Source: Ga0077555 sp041397775 (GTDB lineage: Bacteria; Pseudomonadota; Alphaproteobacteria; Rhizobiales; Hyphomicrobiaceae). From it: 64,000 nt of DNA. Position numbers and translations under genes: made by a program. Positions 41,997 through 49,457 of the stretch are shown piece by piece. The notes under the pieces were generated by a model, which was not told the origin of the DNA, searched no databases, and saw only the letters and a program-made list of their open reading frames with translations. The stretch covers positions 1 through 64,000 of the forward strand of contig JAWKWB010000006.1 in NCBI GenBank assembly GCA_041397775.1, read 5' to 3'. Numbering within the stretch: the stretch's first letter is position 1; each line of letters begins with the position of its first letter.

Positions 41997-43217
41997 TCAG
42001 CCTTTCAGCATTCGGATCGCGGCATCGACGTAGACGCGGGCGCCCAGCGCGATGTCCTCGTCGGACGTGTTCTCCGTCCAATGGTGGGAGATGCCGCCGA
42101 TCGATGGGACGAAGAGCATCGCCGACGGCAGGTGGTTCGCGAAGACCTGCGCATCGTGCCCCGCGCCCGAGGGAATGCGCGTATGCCGGCCCGGTGCTGC
42201 CAATTCCGCCGCCGCCTCGATCGCGTCCTGGAACTCCGGCTTCATGTGCGCGGGCTTGGTGCGGCGTGGCACCTCCACGAGGACGCTGCACGGGCCCTTG
42301 CCGATCTCGGCGGCGATGCGGCTGGCCTCGGCCTCGAGCCGCTTGTGGACCTCGGGATCGGTGTCGCGGAACTGGAACAGCATCACCGCTTCGCCGGGAA
42401 TGATGCTGGGGCTGCCCGGATCGAAAGCGATGTTGCCGACCGTCCAGACGGTGCGCGGGCCGCAGAGCCTGGGGAAGCTCTCGTTCACGGCGACGGCGAA
42501 CTGGGCGGCGGCAAGACCGGCGTCCTTGCGGATCGCCATGCGCGTGGTGCCCGCGTGGTTCTGCTGGCCCTTGAACGTGATGCGCATCTGCGTGATGCCG
42601 ACGATGCTGGTCACGACAGCGATCTTGAGATCGTGCGCCTCCAGCCAATCGCCCTGCTCGATGTGGGCCTCGAAGAAGCCGATGTAGCGCTTGGGATCGA
42701 TGACCTCGCGCGCCAGCCCCGCCAGGCCCGCCGTCGTCAGCATGTCGCGCATGGGGGTGCCGTGGGTTCGGTCCTTCGCCCTGTCGATCTCCTCCTCCGC
42801 AACCTCGCCGCAGATCGAGCGCGAGCCCAGGAACGAGCCGAAATGGCCTTCCTCGTCGCACCAGGCGCCCACGTCGACGGCCATGCCGGCGAGTTCGGGA
42901 TCGGCGGCCACGACCCGGGCGGCCTCCAGGGCGTAGACGACACCCAGCGGGCCATCGAGCCAGCCGGCGTGGTTCTGGCTTTCCAGATGCGAGCCCGCCA
43001 GCAGCTTGCGGCCGGACACGTCGGCGCGGCCGATCACGTTGCCGATGCCGTCGATGACCGTCTTGTGCCCGATCTTGTCCAGTTCGCCCTTCAGCCAGCG
43101 CAGCGACTGGATGTGCTCGGGCGAAAGTGCAGGCCGATGGACGCCGGTCTTGTAGGCTCCCATCGTGCGCAAGTGCCGCAGGTCGCCCAGCACGCGGTTC
43201 GGATCGCTCATCGCCAT
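41997..43217 (-). CDS. Zn-dependent amidohydrolase, M20 family (allantoate amidohydrolase/N-carbamoyl-L-amino acid hydrolase)
   Basis: 406 residues. Metal and substrate motifs of the amaB/hyuC group: LLAGSHLESQNHAGWLDGPL, VGAWCDEEGHFGSFLGSR, FFEAHIEQGDWLEA, QQNHAGTTRMAIRKDA and the C-terminal SIGGISHHWTE. Hydrolyses a carbamoyl or ureido amide to amino acid, CO2 and ammonia, or N-acyl groups. Lies seven bases after the uronate dehydrogenase gene on the same strand. The exact substrate is open. Confidence 0.92.
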   Translation of the reverse strand: MAMSDPNRVLGDLRHLRTMGAYKTGVHRPALSPEHIQSLRWLKGELDKIGHKTVIDGIGNVIGRADVSGRKLLAGSHLESQNHAGWLDGPLGVVYALEAARVVAADPELAGMAVDVGAWCDEEGHFGSFLGSRSICGEVAEEEIDRAKDRTHGTPMRDMLTTAGLAGLAREVIDPKRYIGFFEAHIEQGDWLEAHDLKIAVVTSIVGITQMRITFKGQQNHAGTTRMAIRKDAGLAAAQFAVAVNESFPRLCGPRTVWTVGNIAFDPGSPSIIPGEAVMLFQFRDTDPEVHKRLEAEASRIAAEIGKGPCSVLVEVPRRTKPAHMKPEFQDAIEAAAELAAPGRHTRIPSGAGHDAQVFANHLPSAMLFVPSIGGISHHWTENTSDEDIALGARVYVDAAIRMLKG

Positions 43218-43224
43218 CTTCGCT

Positions 43225-44040
43225 TCAGCCCTTCTTTTTCATGGTTGGGAAATCGGCCGTGTACTCGGCGGCGCAGAACGTGCCGCCCTGATAGAATTCG
43301 GATGGCCCGTCCGGCGTTGCGGGCTCGCGCGCCAGCACGGCCTGTGCATGCGGCTCGCTCTGCGACTTCGGCGCGTAGCCCAGCGCCGTGGCGTGGCTAT
43401 TGTCGTACCAGGAGCGCGCGTTGTCGGAGACGCCGTACATGACCTCGTAGACGAGGCCCGGCCGCTCCAACCCGATGCGGATGAGCGCGACCAGATCCTC
43501 CGGGCTGATCCAGATGGAAAGCCGCCGCTTGTCGATGGGCTCGGTCCCGACGTTGCCGATGCGCAGGCTGGTGACGCCGATGCCGTGCTTGTAGGCGTAG
43601 AGCGCGCCCAATCCCTCGCCGAAATGCTTGGAGAGGCCATAGCGGCTGTCGGGGCGGGCCTGAACGTGCGTGTCGATGGTGGTCGTGCGCGGATAGAAGC
43701 CGACGGCGTGGTTGGAGGATGCGAAGACGATGCGGCGAACGCCCGCCTGCCGCGCCGCCTCGAACAGGTTGTAGCAGCCGGCGATGTTGACATCGAGGAT
43801 GCGTTCCCATGCCGCCTCGCCGGAAATGCCGCCCAGATGAATGATGCCGTCCACCCCGGCGCAGATCGCTTCCACCTCCGCCGGCTTGGCCAGATCCGCC
43901 TGCCGGAAGATCTCGTTCGGCCCCAGATCGGCGGGGACGTGGATGTCGGAAAGAACGATCTCGGGATAGATCGCGGGCAGCAGGCGGCGCAGATGTGTTC
44001 CGATACCACCGGCGGCCCCTGTGACGAGAACGCGCTTCAT
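43225..44040 (-). CDS. NAD-dependent uronate dehydrogenase-like SDR
   Basis: 271 residues, extended short-chain dehydrogenase. VTGAAGGIGTHLRRLLP at 6-22, ILDVNIAGCYNLFEAARQAG, VFASSNHAVGFYPRTT, and the catalytic Tyr134 and Lys138 in PDSRYGLSKHFGE. The combination of NHAxGFYxR with PDSRYGLSK is the mark of uronate dehydrogenases, which oxidise galacturonate or glucuronate to aldarolactones. Aldarate products would fit the two HpcH-type aldolases in the window. ATG 44040. Confidence 0.88.
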   Translation of the reverse strand: MKRVLVTGAAGGIGTHLRRLLPAIYPEIVLSDIHVPADLGPNEIFRQADLAKPAEVEAICAGVDGIIHLGGISGEAAWERILDVNIAGCYNLFEAARQAGVRRIVFASSNHAVGFYPRTTTIDTHVQARPDSRYGLSKHFGEGLGALYAYKHGIGVTSLRIGNVGTEPIDKRRLSIWISPEDLVALIRIGLERPGLVYEVMYGVSDNARSWYDNSHATALGYAPKSQSEPHAQAVLAREPATPDGPSEFYQGGTFCAAEYTADFPTMKKKG

Positions 44041-44078
44041 GCCTATCTCCATGGTCGACGTGTGGCGACAGCGCGACG

Positions 44079-44155
44079 CTCGTGTTCCGGCTCCGACACT
44101 TGGTTCCCCGTGCATCGTACTCTGGACCAAGTGTCGGAGCCAGAAGGAACACCAG
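44079..44155. repeat. Hairpin element H3, 77 bp
   Basis: Outer arms CTCGTGTTCC and GGAACACCAG (one mismatch), inner 16-base perfect arms GGCTCCGACACTTGGT (44089-44104) and ACCAAGTGTCGGAGCC (44126-44141), loop of 21 bases (TCCCCGTGCATCGTACTCTGG), four-base 3' bulge AGAA. H2 has the same lengths throughout and a loop that also begins TCCCC. Confidence 0.9.
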
Positions 44156-44168
44156 CAACCATATGATT

Positions 44169-44247
44169 CTAGTGTAGCTTTTTCATCTGACGTTTGGTCA
44201 TGGTCGCAGCCGCGAGTGGGTGCCAGACGTCAGATGCGCTCCACTAG
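44169..44247. repeat. Hairpin element H4, 79 bp
   Basis: Outer arms CTAGTGTAGC and GCTCCACTAG with one mismatch, inner arms CATCTGACGTTTGG and CCAGACGTCAGATG (G-T tolerated), loop of 25 bases. Here the bulge (TTTTT) is on the 5' side. It follows H3 after 13 bases. Confidence 0.85.
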
Positions 44248-44321
44248 CCGCCACGTTTGCAGCCGAAGCACTGTCGCGCAAAACGCGAGGCGGGTGAAGA
44301 ACCAAGGAGGGACGAGCCGAC

Positions 44322-45056
44322 ATGGCCTGGGGCGAACAGGTTTTCCGCTACTGCGAGCGCGGCCAGGATCCGGCCTTCTGGGCAGAACCCTTCAACGCCC
44401 TGACGAACGCGGCCTTCGTGGTTGCTGCCGGGCTCCTCGCCCTGCGCGTCAGATCGCTATCGCCGTCGCTGCCGCGCAGCGATGCCCTGGTGTTGCAGCT
44501 TCTCGTCGCCCTGGCCGCCAGTGTGGGGCTCGGCAGTTTTCTGTTCCATACCTTCGCAACGAAGTGGTCGCGGCTCGCCGACGTCATTCCCATCGGCGCC
44601 TTCATGGGCGCCTATCTGGTGTTCGCGCTGCGCGCCTTCTTCCATCTCTCCTGGCGGGTGACGCTCGCCATACTCGGTGCGTTCCTCGCCGTGTCGGCCC
44701 TCGCCGCCAGCATCGCCTGTCCGCGGCAATTCGTGTCCATCACGCAGGCCGCGCGCGAGCCGTGCCTCAAGGGCGCCATGGGCTACATTCCCGCCCTCGC
44801 AGCGCTTGCGATCACGGGCACGCTGCTGCACCGCCGCCACGCCGCATCCGGCCGCCTGCTGACGGCGGCGGGGATTTTCCTCGCCGCGATCATCCTGCGC
44901 TGGCTCGACCGTGACTTGTGCGCGGCGACGACGCTGCTCGGCAAGGTGCGCGGCACGCATCCGCTGTGGCATCTGTTGAACGCCGCCACCGTCTACGTGC
45001 TGATCGCGGCGGCCATCGACGGCCTGAGCCGGCGCCCGCCGGTCGATCAGACGTAG
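44322..45056 (+). CDS. Ceramidase domain protein (CREST superfamily)
   Basis: 244 residues, seven predicted membrane helices. Family motifs: YCERGQDPAFWAEPFNALTN near the start, SFLFHTFATKWSRLADVIPI near residue 75-94 (Ser-His-Asp), and THPLWHLLNAATVYVL at 221-236 (His pair). These residues bind zinc in alkaline ceramidases, where an amide bond in the membrane is cut. Bacterial substrates are unknown and need not be ceramides. Its last ten bases overlap the convergent amidase gene. Confidence 0.88.
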   Translation: MAWGEQVFRYCERGQDPAFWAEPFNALTNAAFVVAAGLLALRVRSLSPSLPRSDALVLQLLVALAASVGLGSFLFHTFATKWSRLADVIPIGAFMGAYLVFALRAFFHLSWRVTLAILGAFLAVSALAASIACPRQFVSITQAAREPCLKGAMGYIPALAALAITGTLLHRRHAASGRLLTAAGIFLAAIILRWLDRDLCAATTLLGKVRGTHPLWHLLNAATVYVLIAAAIDGLSRRPPVDQT

Positions 45057-46498
45057 CCGGGCGGGGGCGCGAAGCCGCCGATCTCCTTTTCGACGAGGCG
45101 GCTGAAGGCCGTCGCGGTCTTGTCGCGGCCGTGGCCGGCGATCGCCTGGTAGCCGACCGGCAGGCCGCCGGTCGTCAGCCCCGCCGGCCCGACCGTCGAG
45201 GGCAGCCAGACGACGCCGGAATAACCGGCCCAGAAGAGCTGGTCCGTGGTCGGCACCTGCTTGTCGTTGACGGTGATCGTGCGTTGCCAGCGCTCACCCT
45301 GCTGGTCGTGCGGGAAGGCCGCGGAGGCTGCCGCCGGGCAGAGAAGGATGTCCCACTCCTGGAAGAAGGCGGCGAAAACGCGCCGCAGCGCGTGCCGCTC
45401 GTTGTTCAGCCCCAGCCATTCGCGATGGCTCAACACGCAGCCGCGCACCATCTGGTCGAGATAGGGATACTTGTCGCGCCCGAGTTCATCGAGCAGCTTG
45501 CGCCAGCGCTCGATGTCGGCGGCGGGCGTGCGGGCGGAGGTGGCGGCGCGGAGCAGCAGCACGTAGATCTCGTGCAGCCGGCGCGTGTCGATCGCGGGCT
45601 CGATCTCCTTCACCGTGGCGCCGCGCCTGGCGAGTTCATCGACGAGGGCCTGCATGCGGTCGGCATAGGCGCCGTCCACCTCGCTGTTGGGATCGGTCAT
45701 CTTGACCGCGATGCGCATGTCCTTCAACGATTGCGCGGGACATTGCGGCAGGTCGAGCTTCCAGGCCACGCCGTCGATCTCGTCGGGGCCCGCCATCGCG
45801 TCGAGCGCGACATCCAGGTCCTCCGCACCGCGCGTCAACGGGCCGATGGCGGAGATGTCCCCGTAGGCGACGACGCCCGGCAGCGCGTGTCCTTTCGGGG
45901 AGATGATGCCCCAGGTGGGCTTCAGACCGAACACGCCGCAGTAATGCGCGGGGTTGCGGATCGAAGCGCCGATGTCGCTCCCCGCATCGATCCCCGTCAG
46001 GCCGGCGGCCAGGGCTGCCGCGGAGCCGCCCGACGAGCCACCCGGCGCGCGCGTCACGTCCCAGGGGTTGTTGCAGGTGCCATAGACGGCGTTGTAGCTC
46101 TGCCAATCCGCGAGCATGAGCGGCACGTTCGTCTTGCCGAAGAGCACGACGCCCGCCTTCTCCAGCCGCTCGACCGCAAGCGCGCTGGTCTGCGTGACGT
46201 TGTCCTTCAGGGCCGGATCGCCCCAGGTCGTGGGCGAGCCCGCGACGGTGTAGCTTTCCTTGATCGTCATGGGCACGCCGTGGAGCGGCCCCCAGATCTC
46301 GCCGCGGGCCAGCGCCGCATCGGCCTCCCTGGCGCGCTTGCGCGCACGCTCTGCGTCCATCCAGACGATCGCATTCAGCTTCGGGTTGTATTTATCGACG
46401 CGCGCAAGGAAATGTTCCAGTACATCGGCCGCAGAGACCTGGCGGCTGCGAATGCGGCGCGCGATCTCCACGGCGGACTGGTAATGAAGCTCTGACAT
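45047..46498 (-). CDS. Amidase signature family hydrolase
   Basis: 483 residues. Catalytic Lys80 (GVPMTIKESY), cis-Ser155 in APGGSSGGSAA and nucleophile Ser179 in GSDIGASIRNPAH; the spacing of 24 between the two Ser matches fatty acid amide hydrolase and its kin. GLKPTWGIISPKGH and ISAIGPLTRGAEDL complete the signature. ATG 46498 with CAGGAGCCAGAG upstream. It may hydrolyse amides such as those made by the nitrile hydratase cluster a kilobase away; this is only positional. Overlaps the ceramidase gene tail to tail. Confidence 0.93.
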   Translation of the reverse strand: MSELHYQSAVEIARRIRSRQVSAADVLEHFLARVDKYNPKLNAIVWMDAERARKRAREADAALARGEIWGPLHGVPMTIKESYTVAGSPTTWGDPALKDNVTQTSALAVERLEKAGVVLFGKTNVPLMLADWQSYNAVYGTCNNPWDVTRAPGGSSGGSAAALAAGLTGIDAGSDIGASIRNPAHYCGVFGLKPTWGIISPKGHALPGVVAYGDISAIGPLTRGAEDLDVALDAMAGPDEIDGVAWKLDLPQCPAQSLKDMRIAVKMTDPNSEVDGAYADRMQALVDELARRGATVKEIEPAIDTRRLHEIYVLLLRAATSARTPAADIERWRKLLDELGRDKYPYLDQMVRGCVLSHREWLGLNNERHALRRVFAAFFQEWDILLCPAAASAAFPHDQQGERWQRTITVNDKQVPTTDQLFWAGYSGVVWLPSTVGPAGLTTGGLPVGYQAIAGHGRDKTATAFSRLVEKEIGGFAPPPGYV

Positions 46499-46654
46499 CT
46501 CTGGCTCCTGGCGATTGGACGGCGCGTTCAGTATTCGATCAGCCCATGCATTAGGCAACTGTCCACGACGCGGCACGCACGAACATTGCACAAATGGGCG
46601 ACACTCCTTATTCTAAAGGTTCTGATCGTGACTGCCCGAGGGCCTCGAAGCGCA

Positions 46655-47095
46655 ATGAGCGAGACTGCGAAAGACATCCCGACCGGTGGGCTGACCACCG
46701 GCGACGTCGCCGAGATGCTGAAATCCGCCGGGTTGCGGCCGACCCGGCAGCGCATGACGCTGGGCTCGCTCCTGTTCGGCAACGGTCACCGGCACGCTTC
46801 GGCGGAAATGCTGCATGCGGAGGTCGTGGGCCTGGGCGAGCACGTCTCGCTTGCCACGGTCTACAACACGCTGCACCAGTTCTGCGCCGCGGGCCTCATT
46901 CGTGAGCTGGCGATCGAAGGCTCCAAGGCCTATTTCGACACCAACACATCGAACCACAGCCACTTCTACTTCGAGGAAGAGGGGCAGCTGATGGATATTC
47001 CAAGCGAGTCCATCCGGGTGGCCGGCGTGCCCGAGCCTCCGGCGGGCCTCGAGATCAAGCACATCGACGTGGTCGTGCGGCTGGGGCGCAAGTAA
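46655..47095 (+). CDS. irr: Fur-family iron response regulator
   Basis: 146 residues. Fur-type winged helix with HASAEMLHAEVVGLGEHVSL and ATVYNTLHQFCAAGLIREL, then the Irr-specific YFDTNTSNHSHFYFEEEG with the HxH haem/metal motif, and DIPSESIRVAGVPEPPAG. In Bradyrhizobium Irr an N-terminal Cys-Pro haem motif triggers degradation; no such motif is here, as in many other Irr proteins. ATG 46655 (GTG 46628 also possible). Represses or activates iron genes under iron limitation. It precedes the metal-dependent nitrile hydratase-like genes by about 50 bases. Confidence 0.93.
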   Translation: MSETAKDIPTGGLTTGDVAEMLKSAGLRPTRQRMTLGSLLFGNGHRHASAEMLHAEVVGLGEHVSLATVYNTLHQFCAAGLIRELAIEGSKAYFDTNTSNHSHFYFEEEGQLMDIPSESIRVAGVPEPPAGLEIKHIDVVVRLGRK

Positions 47096-47147
47096 CAGCC
47101 CCCGGGTCCGACGCCTGACGTCGCCGTCTCGTCAGGGAGCATCCAGC

Positions 47148-47480
47148 ATGACCAATCGCGGCATTCACGACATGGGTGGCGATCGCGCCGGTCCCGTCGA
47201 TCGGCATGAGCACAAGCCGACGCTCACCGAGCTGCGCATCGACGCGATGATGCAGCTCTTGCGCAACAAGCCGCGCGGTTTCTGGACCACCGACGAGAAC
47301 CGGCGCACCATCGAGAGCCTGGCGCCGGATACCTACCGGGACAGCGGCTATTACGAACGGTGGGTCTATGCCATGCGCAACCTGCTGCTCGAGAAAGACG
47401 TTCTGACCCAGGCCGAGATCGACGCCAAGCTGGCGGAGGTCAAGGCGCGGCTCGCACGAGACGGGGGGGCGTCACGATGA
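47148..47480 (+). CDS. Nitrile hydratase/thiocyanate hydrolase, beta-subunit N-terminal part (separate gene)
   Basis: 110 residues. GIHDMGGDRAGPVDRHEHKP matches the start of nitrile hydratase beta subunits and the rest is helical: GFWTTDENRRTIESLAP and YYERWVYAMRNLLLEKDVL. In most nitrile hydratases this is the first half of a 220-residue chain; here it is its own gene, as in thiocyanate hydrolase and toyocamycin nitrile hydratase. The stop overlaps the next start (ATGA). Confidence 0.88.
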   Translation: MTNRGIHDMGGDRAGPVDRHEHKPTLTELRIDAMMQLLRNKPRGFWTTDENRRTIESLAPDTYRDSGYYERWVYAMRNLLLEKDVLTQAEIDAKLAEVKARLARDGGASR

Positions 47481-47791
47481 GCGCGCGCTTCAAGGCCGGC
47501 GACGCTGTTCTGGTGCGCCACGACTTCCCCGCCGGACACATCCGCACGCCTGCCTATCTGCGCGGCAAGCGCGGCGTGGTCGTGCGCGATTTCGGCGCCT
47601 GGCGGAACCCGGAGAAGCTCGCCTACGGCAAGCCCGGATGGCCGCTGTCGGTCAACTACTGGGTGCGCTTCGACATGGATGAGGTTTGGGCGGGCGATGG
47701 CGCCTATGCGCCGAAGGACGCCGTCATCGCCGAGATCTACGAGCACTGGCTCGAGCCGGCGCCTGCCGCTGGAAAGGGAGAGGGCGCATGA
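47477..47791 (+). CDS. Nitrile hydratase/thiocyanate hydrolase, beta-subunit C-terminal part (separate gene)
   Basis: 104 residues of the SH3-like beta-subunit domain: FKAGDAVLVRHDFPAGHIRT, YLRGKRGVVVRDFGAWRNPE, and LSVNYWVRFDMDEVW. The Arg in GHIRTP contacts the metal site of the alpha subunit in this family. Overlaps both neighbours by ATGA, so the three chains are made in step. Confidence 0.9.
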   Translation: MSARFKAGDAVLVRHDFPAGHIRTPAYLRGKRGVVVRDFGAWRNPEKLAYGKPGWPLSVNYWVRFDMDEVWAGDGAYAPKDAVIAEIYEHWLEPAPAAGKGEGA

Positions 47792-48459
47792 GCCACGATC
47801 ATGATCACGACCATCATCATGGGCACGACCACGGCCATGATCATCCCCCCACGGTGTTCCAGCCCGACCTCAAGGAGCCCACGGAGGACTGGGAACTCCT
47901 GGAGATCGCCCTGCGCGAGCTGCTGATCGAGAAGGAGGTCATCACCGCGCGCGAACTCGCCGACAAGATGGAAGAGTGGGAGGGCAAGTCGCCCGAGAAC
48001 GGCGCCCGCATCGTGGCGCGGGCCTGGACCGATCCCGACTTCAAGCAGCGACTGCTGGCCGACGGCAATGCCGGCGTCGGGGAGTTCGACCTGGAGATTC
48101 CCGGCCTGAAGCTCGTCGTGCTCGAGAATACCGAGGCCGTGCACCACATGATCGTGTGTACGCTGTGCTCATGTTATCCGCGGCCGATCCTCGGCATTCC
48201 CCCGCTCTGGTACAAGTCGAAGGAATACCGCTCGCGCACGGTGCGTGAGCCGCGCGCGGTGCTGGCCGAGTTCGGCACCACGATCCCCGACGACGTGGAA
48301 GTGCGCGTCGTGGATTCGACCGCCGATTGCCGCTTCATGGTACTGCCGCGCCGGCCAGTCGGCACGGATGGCTGGTCGGCCGACGACCTGCAGAAGCTCG
48401 TGACGCGCGACAGCATGATCGGCACCGCGGTCGCCCTGTCGCCCGACGGGCATCGCTGA
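47788..48459 (+). CDS. Nitrile hydratase alpha/thiocyanate hydrolase gamma subunit, Co type, His-rich N-terminus
   Basis: 223 residues. The metal claw VCTLCSCYPRP has Cys124, Thr125, Cys127, Ser128 and Cys129; Thr rather than Ser after the first Cys is the cobalt-type signature. LGIPPLWYKSKEYRSRTVRE and VRVVDSTADCRFMVLPRRP follow. Arg132 after the claw replaces the Trp of usual nitrile hydratases and resembles, from memory, the Arg in thiocyanate hydrolase. Residues 2-19 hold ten His with Asp and Gly between, a built-in metal-binding tail. The downstream gene is mutM, and no activator gene is present. Confidence 0.92.
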   Translation: MSHDHDHDHHHGHDHGHDHPPTVFQPDLKEPTEDWELLEIALRELLIEKEVITARELADKMEEWEGKSPENGARIVARAWTDPDFKQRLLADGNAGVGEFDLEIPGLKLVVLENTEAVHHMIVCTLCSCYPRPILGIPPLWYKSKEYRSRTVREPRAVLAEFGTTIPDDVEVRVVDSTADCRFMVLPRRPVGTDGWSADDLQKLVTRDSMIGTAVALSPDGHR

Positions 48460-48468
48460 CGCATCCGC

Positions 48469-49356
48469 ATGCCCGAGCTTCCCGAGGTCGAGACGGTCCG
48501 GCGTGGTCTGGCGCCCGTGATGGAGGGCCGCCGCATCGCGCGTGTCGACCAGCGGCGGCCGGACCTGCGCTTTCCCTTGCCAGATCGGTTCGGCGAGCGC
48601 CTTGCGGGGCGGCGCATTACGCGGCTGGACCGGCGTGCGAAATACCTGATGGCCCGGATCGAAGGCGGCGAGGTGCTCGCCATGCACCTGGGCATGACGG
48701 GCCGGTTCACCATTGCCATGCCGGGTGGGGCCAACGGGCGACAGCTCGGGGAGTTCACGCACGATGCGGGTGGCGATCCCGCGCACGACCACGTGGTCTT
48801 CCACCTCGAGGGCGGGGCGACGGTCACCTACAACGACGCGCGACGCTTCGGCTACATGACGCTGATCCCGGCCGGCGAACTGGATAGCCATCCGCACTTC
48901 CGCGCGCTCGGCATCGAGCCGTTGGGTGAGGCGCTGACCGCGGATTTCCTGGCGGGGGCGGCTGGCGGCCGCAAGGCGGACCTCAAGGCCTTCCTGATGG
49001 ACCAACGCATCATCGCGGGGCTCGGCAACATCTACGTGTGCGAGGCCCTGCACCGCGCCGGGCTCGATCCACGCAAGGCGGCGGGATGCCTCGCGCGCAA
49101 GGGCGGGGGGCCGGCAGATCGCGCCTTGCGGCTCGCCCCCCAGATCAAAGCGGTGCTCGAGGCGGCCGTGGCCGCGGGCGGCTCGACGCTGCGGGACTAC
49201 CGTCACGCGGACGGCGCGCTCGGCTATTTCCAGCACACCTTCACCGTCTACGGCCGGGAGGGCGAGCCGTGCACGAAGCCCGGCTGCACGGGCACCGTCC
49301 GGCGCATCGTGCAAGGCGGGCGCTCCACGTTCTTCTGCCCGCGCTGCCAGCGCTGA
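48469..49356 (+). CDS. mutM: Formamidopyrimidine-DNA glycosylase
   Basis: 295 residues. The N-terminus MPELPEVETVRRGL puts the catalytic Pro2-Glu3 in place. RRAKYLMARIEGG gives the binding Lys, MDQRIIAGLGNIYVCEAL the helix-two-turn-helix, and CTKPGCTG with FFCPRCQR the C-terminal zinc finger. Removes 8-oxoguanine and cuts the abasic site. Starts ten bases after the nitrile hydratase-like gene, so may be co-transcribed. Confidence 0.97.
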   Translation: MPELPEVETVRRGLAPVMEGRRIARVDQRRPDLRFPLPDRFGERLAGRRITRLDRRAKYLMARIEGGEVLAMHLGMTGRFTIAMPGGANGRQLGEFTHDAGGDPAHDHVVFHLEGGATVTYNDARRFGYMTLIPAGELDSHPHFRALGIEPLGEALTADFLAGAAGGRKADLKAFLMDQRIIAGLGNIYVCEALHRAGLDPRKAAGCLARKGGGPADRALRLAPQIKAVLEAAVAAGGSTLRDYRHADGALGYFQHTFTVYGREGEPCTKPGCTGTVRRIVQGGRSTFFCPRCQR

Positions 49357-49457
49357 ACGCTGCTTCGACCGGTCGCTTGTTCGCGCGCCGTCTTACGGGC
49401 TAAACCATGCCACATCTGCAAAACGCGCATCGGCCGCGAATGGGAGCGAGGCACGCC

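Noticed and set aside
40125..43442. A 1105-codon open frame on the plus strand
   Set aside because: Antisense shadow of crotonase, permease and M20 amidohydrolase genes. The translation is His/Arg/Gly-rich without any domain, typical of high-G+C DNA.
46586..46654. TTCTAAAGGTTCTGA upstream of irr as an iron-control element
   Set aside because: It looks vaguely like a Fur-family site but the half-sites are not a clear inverted repeat, so it was not listed as a feature.
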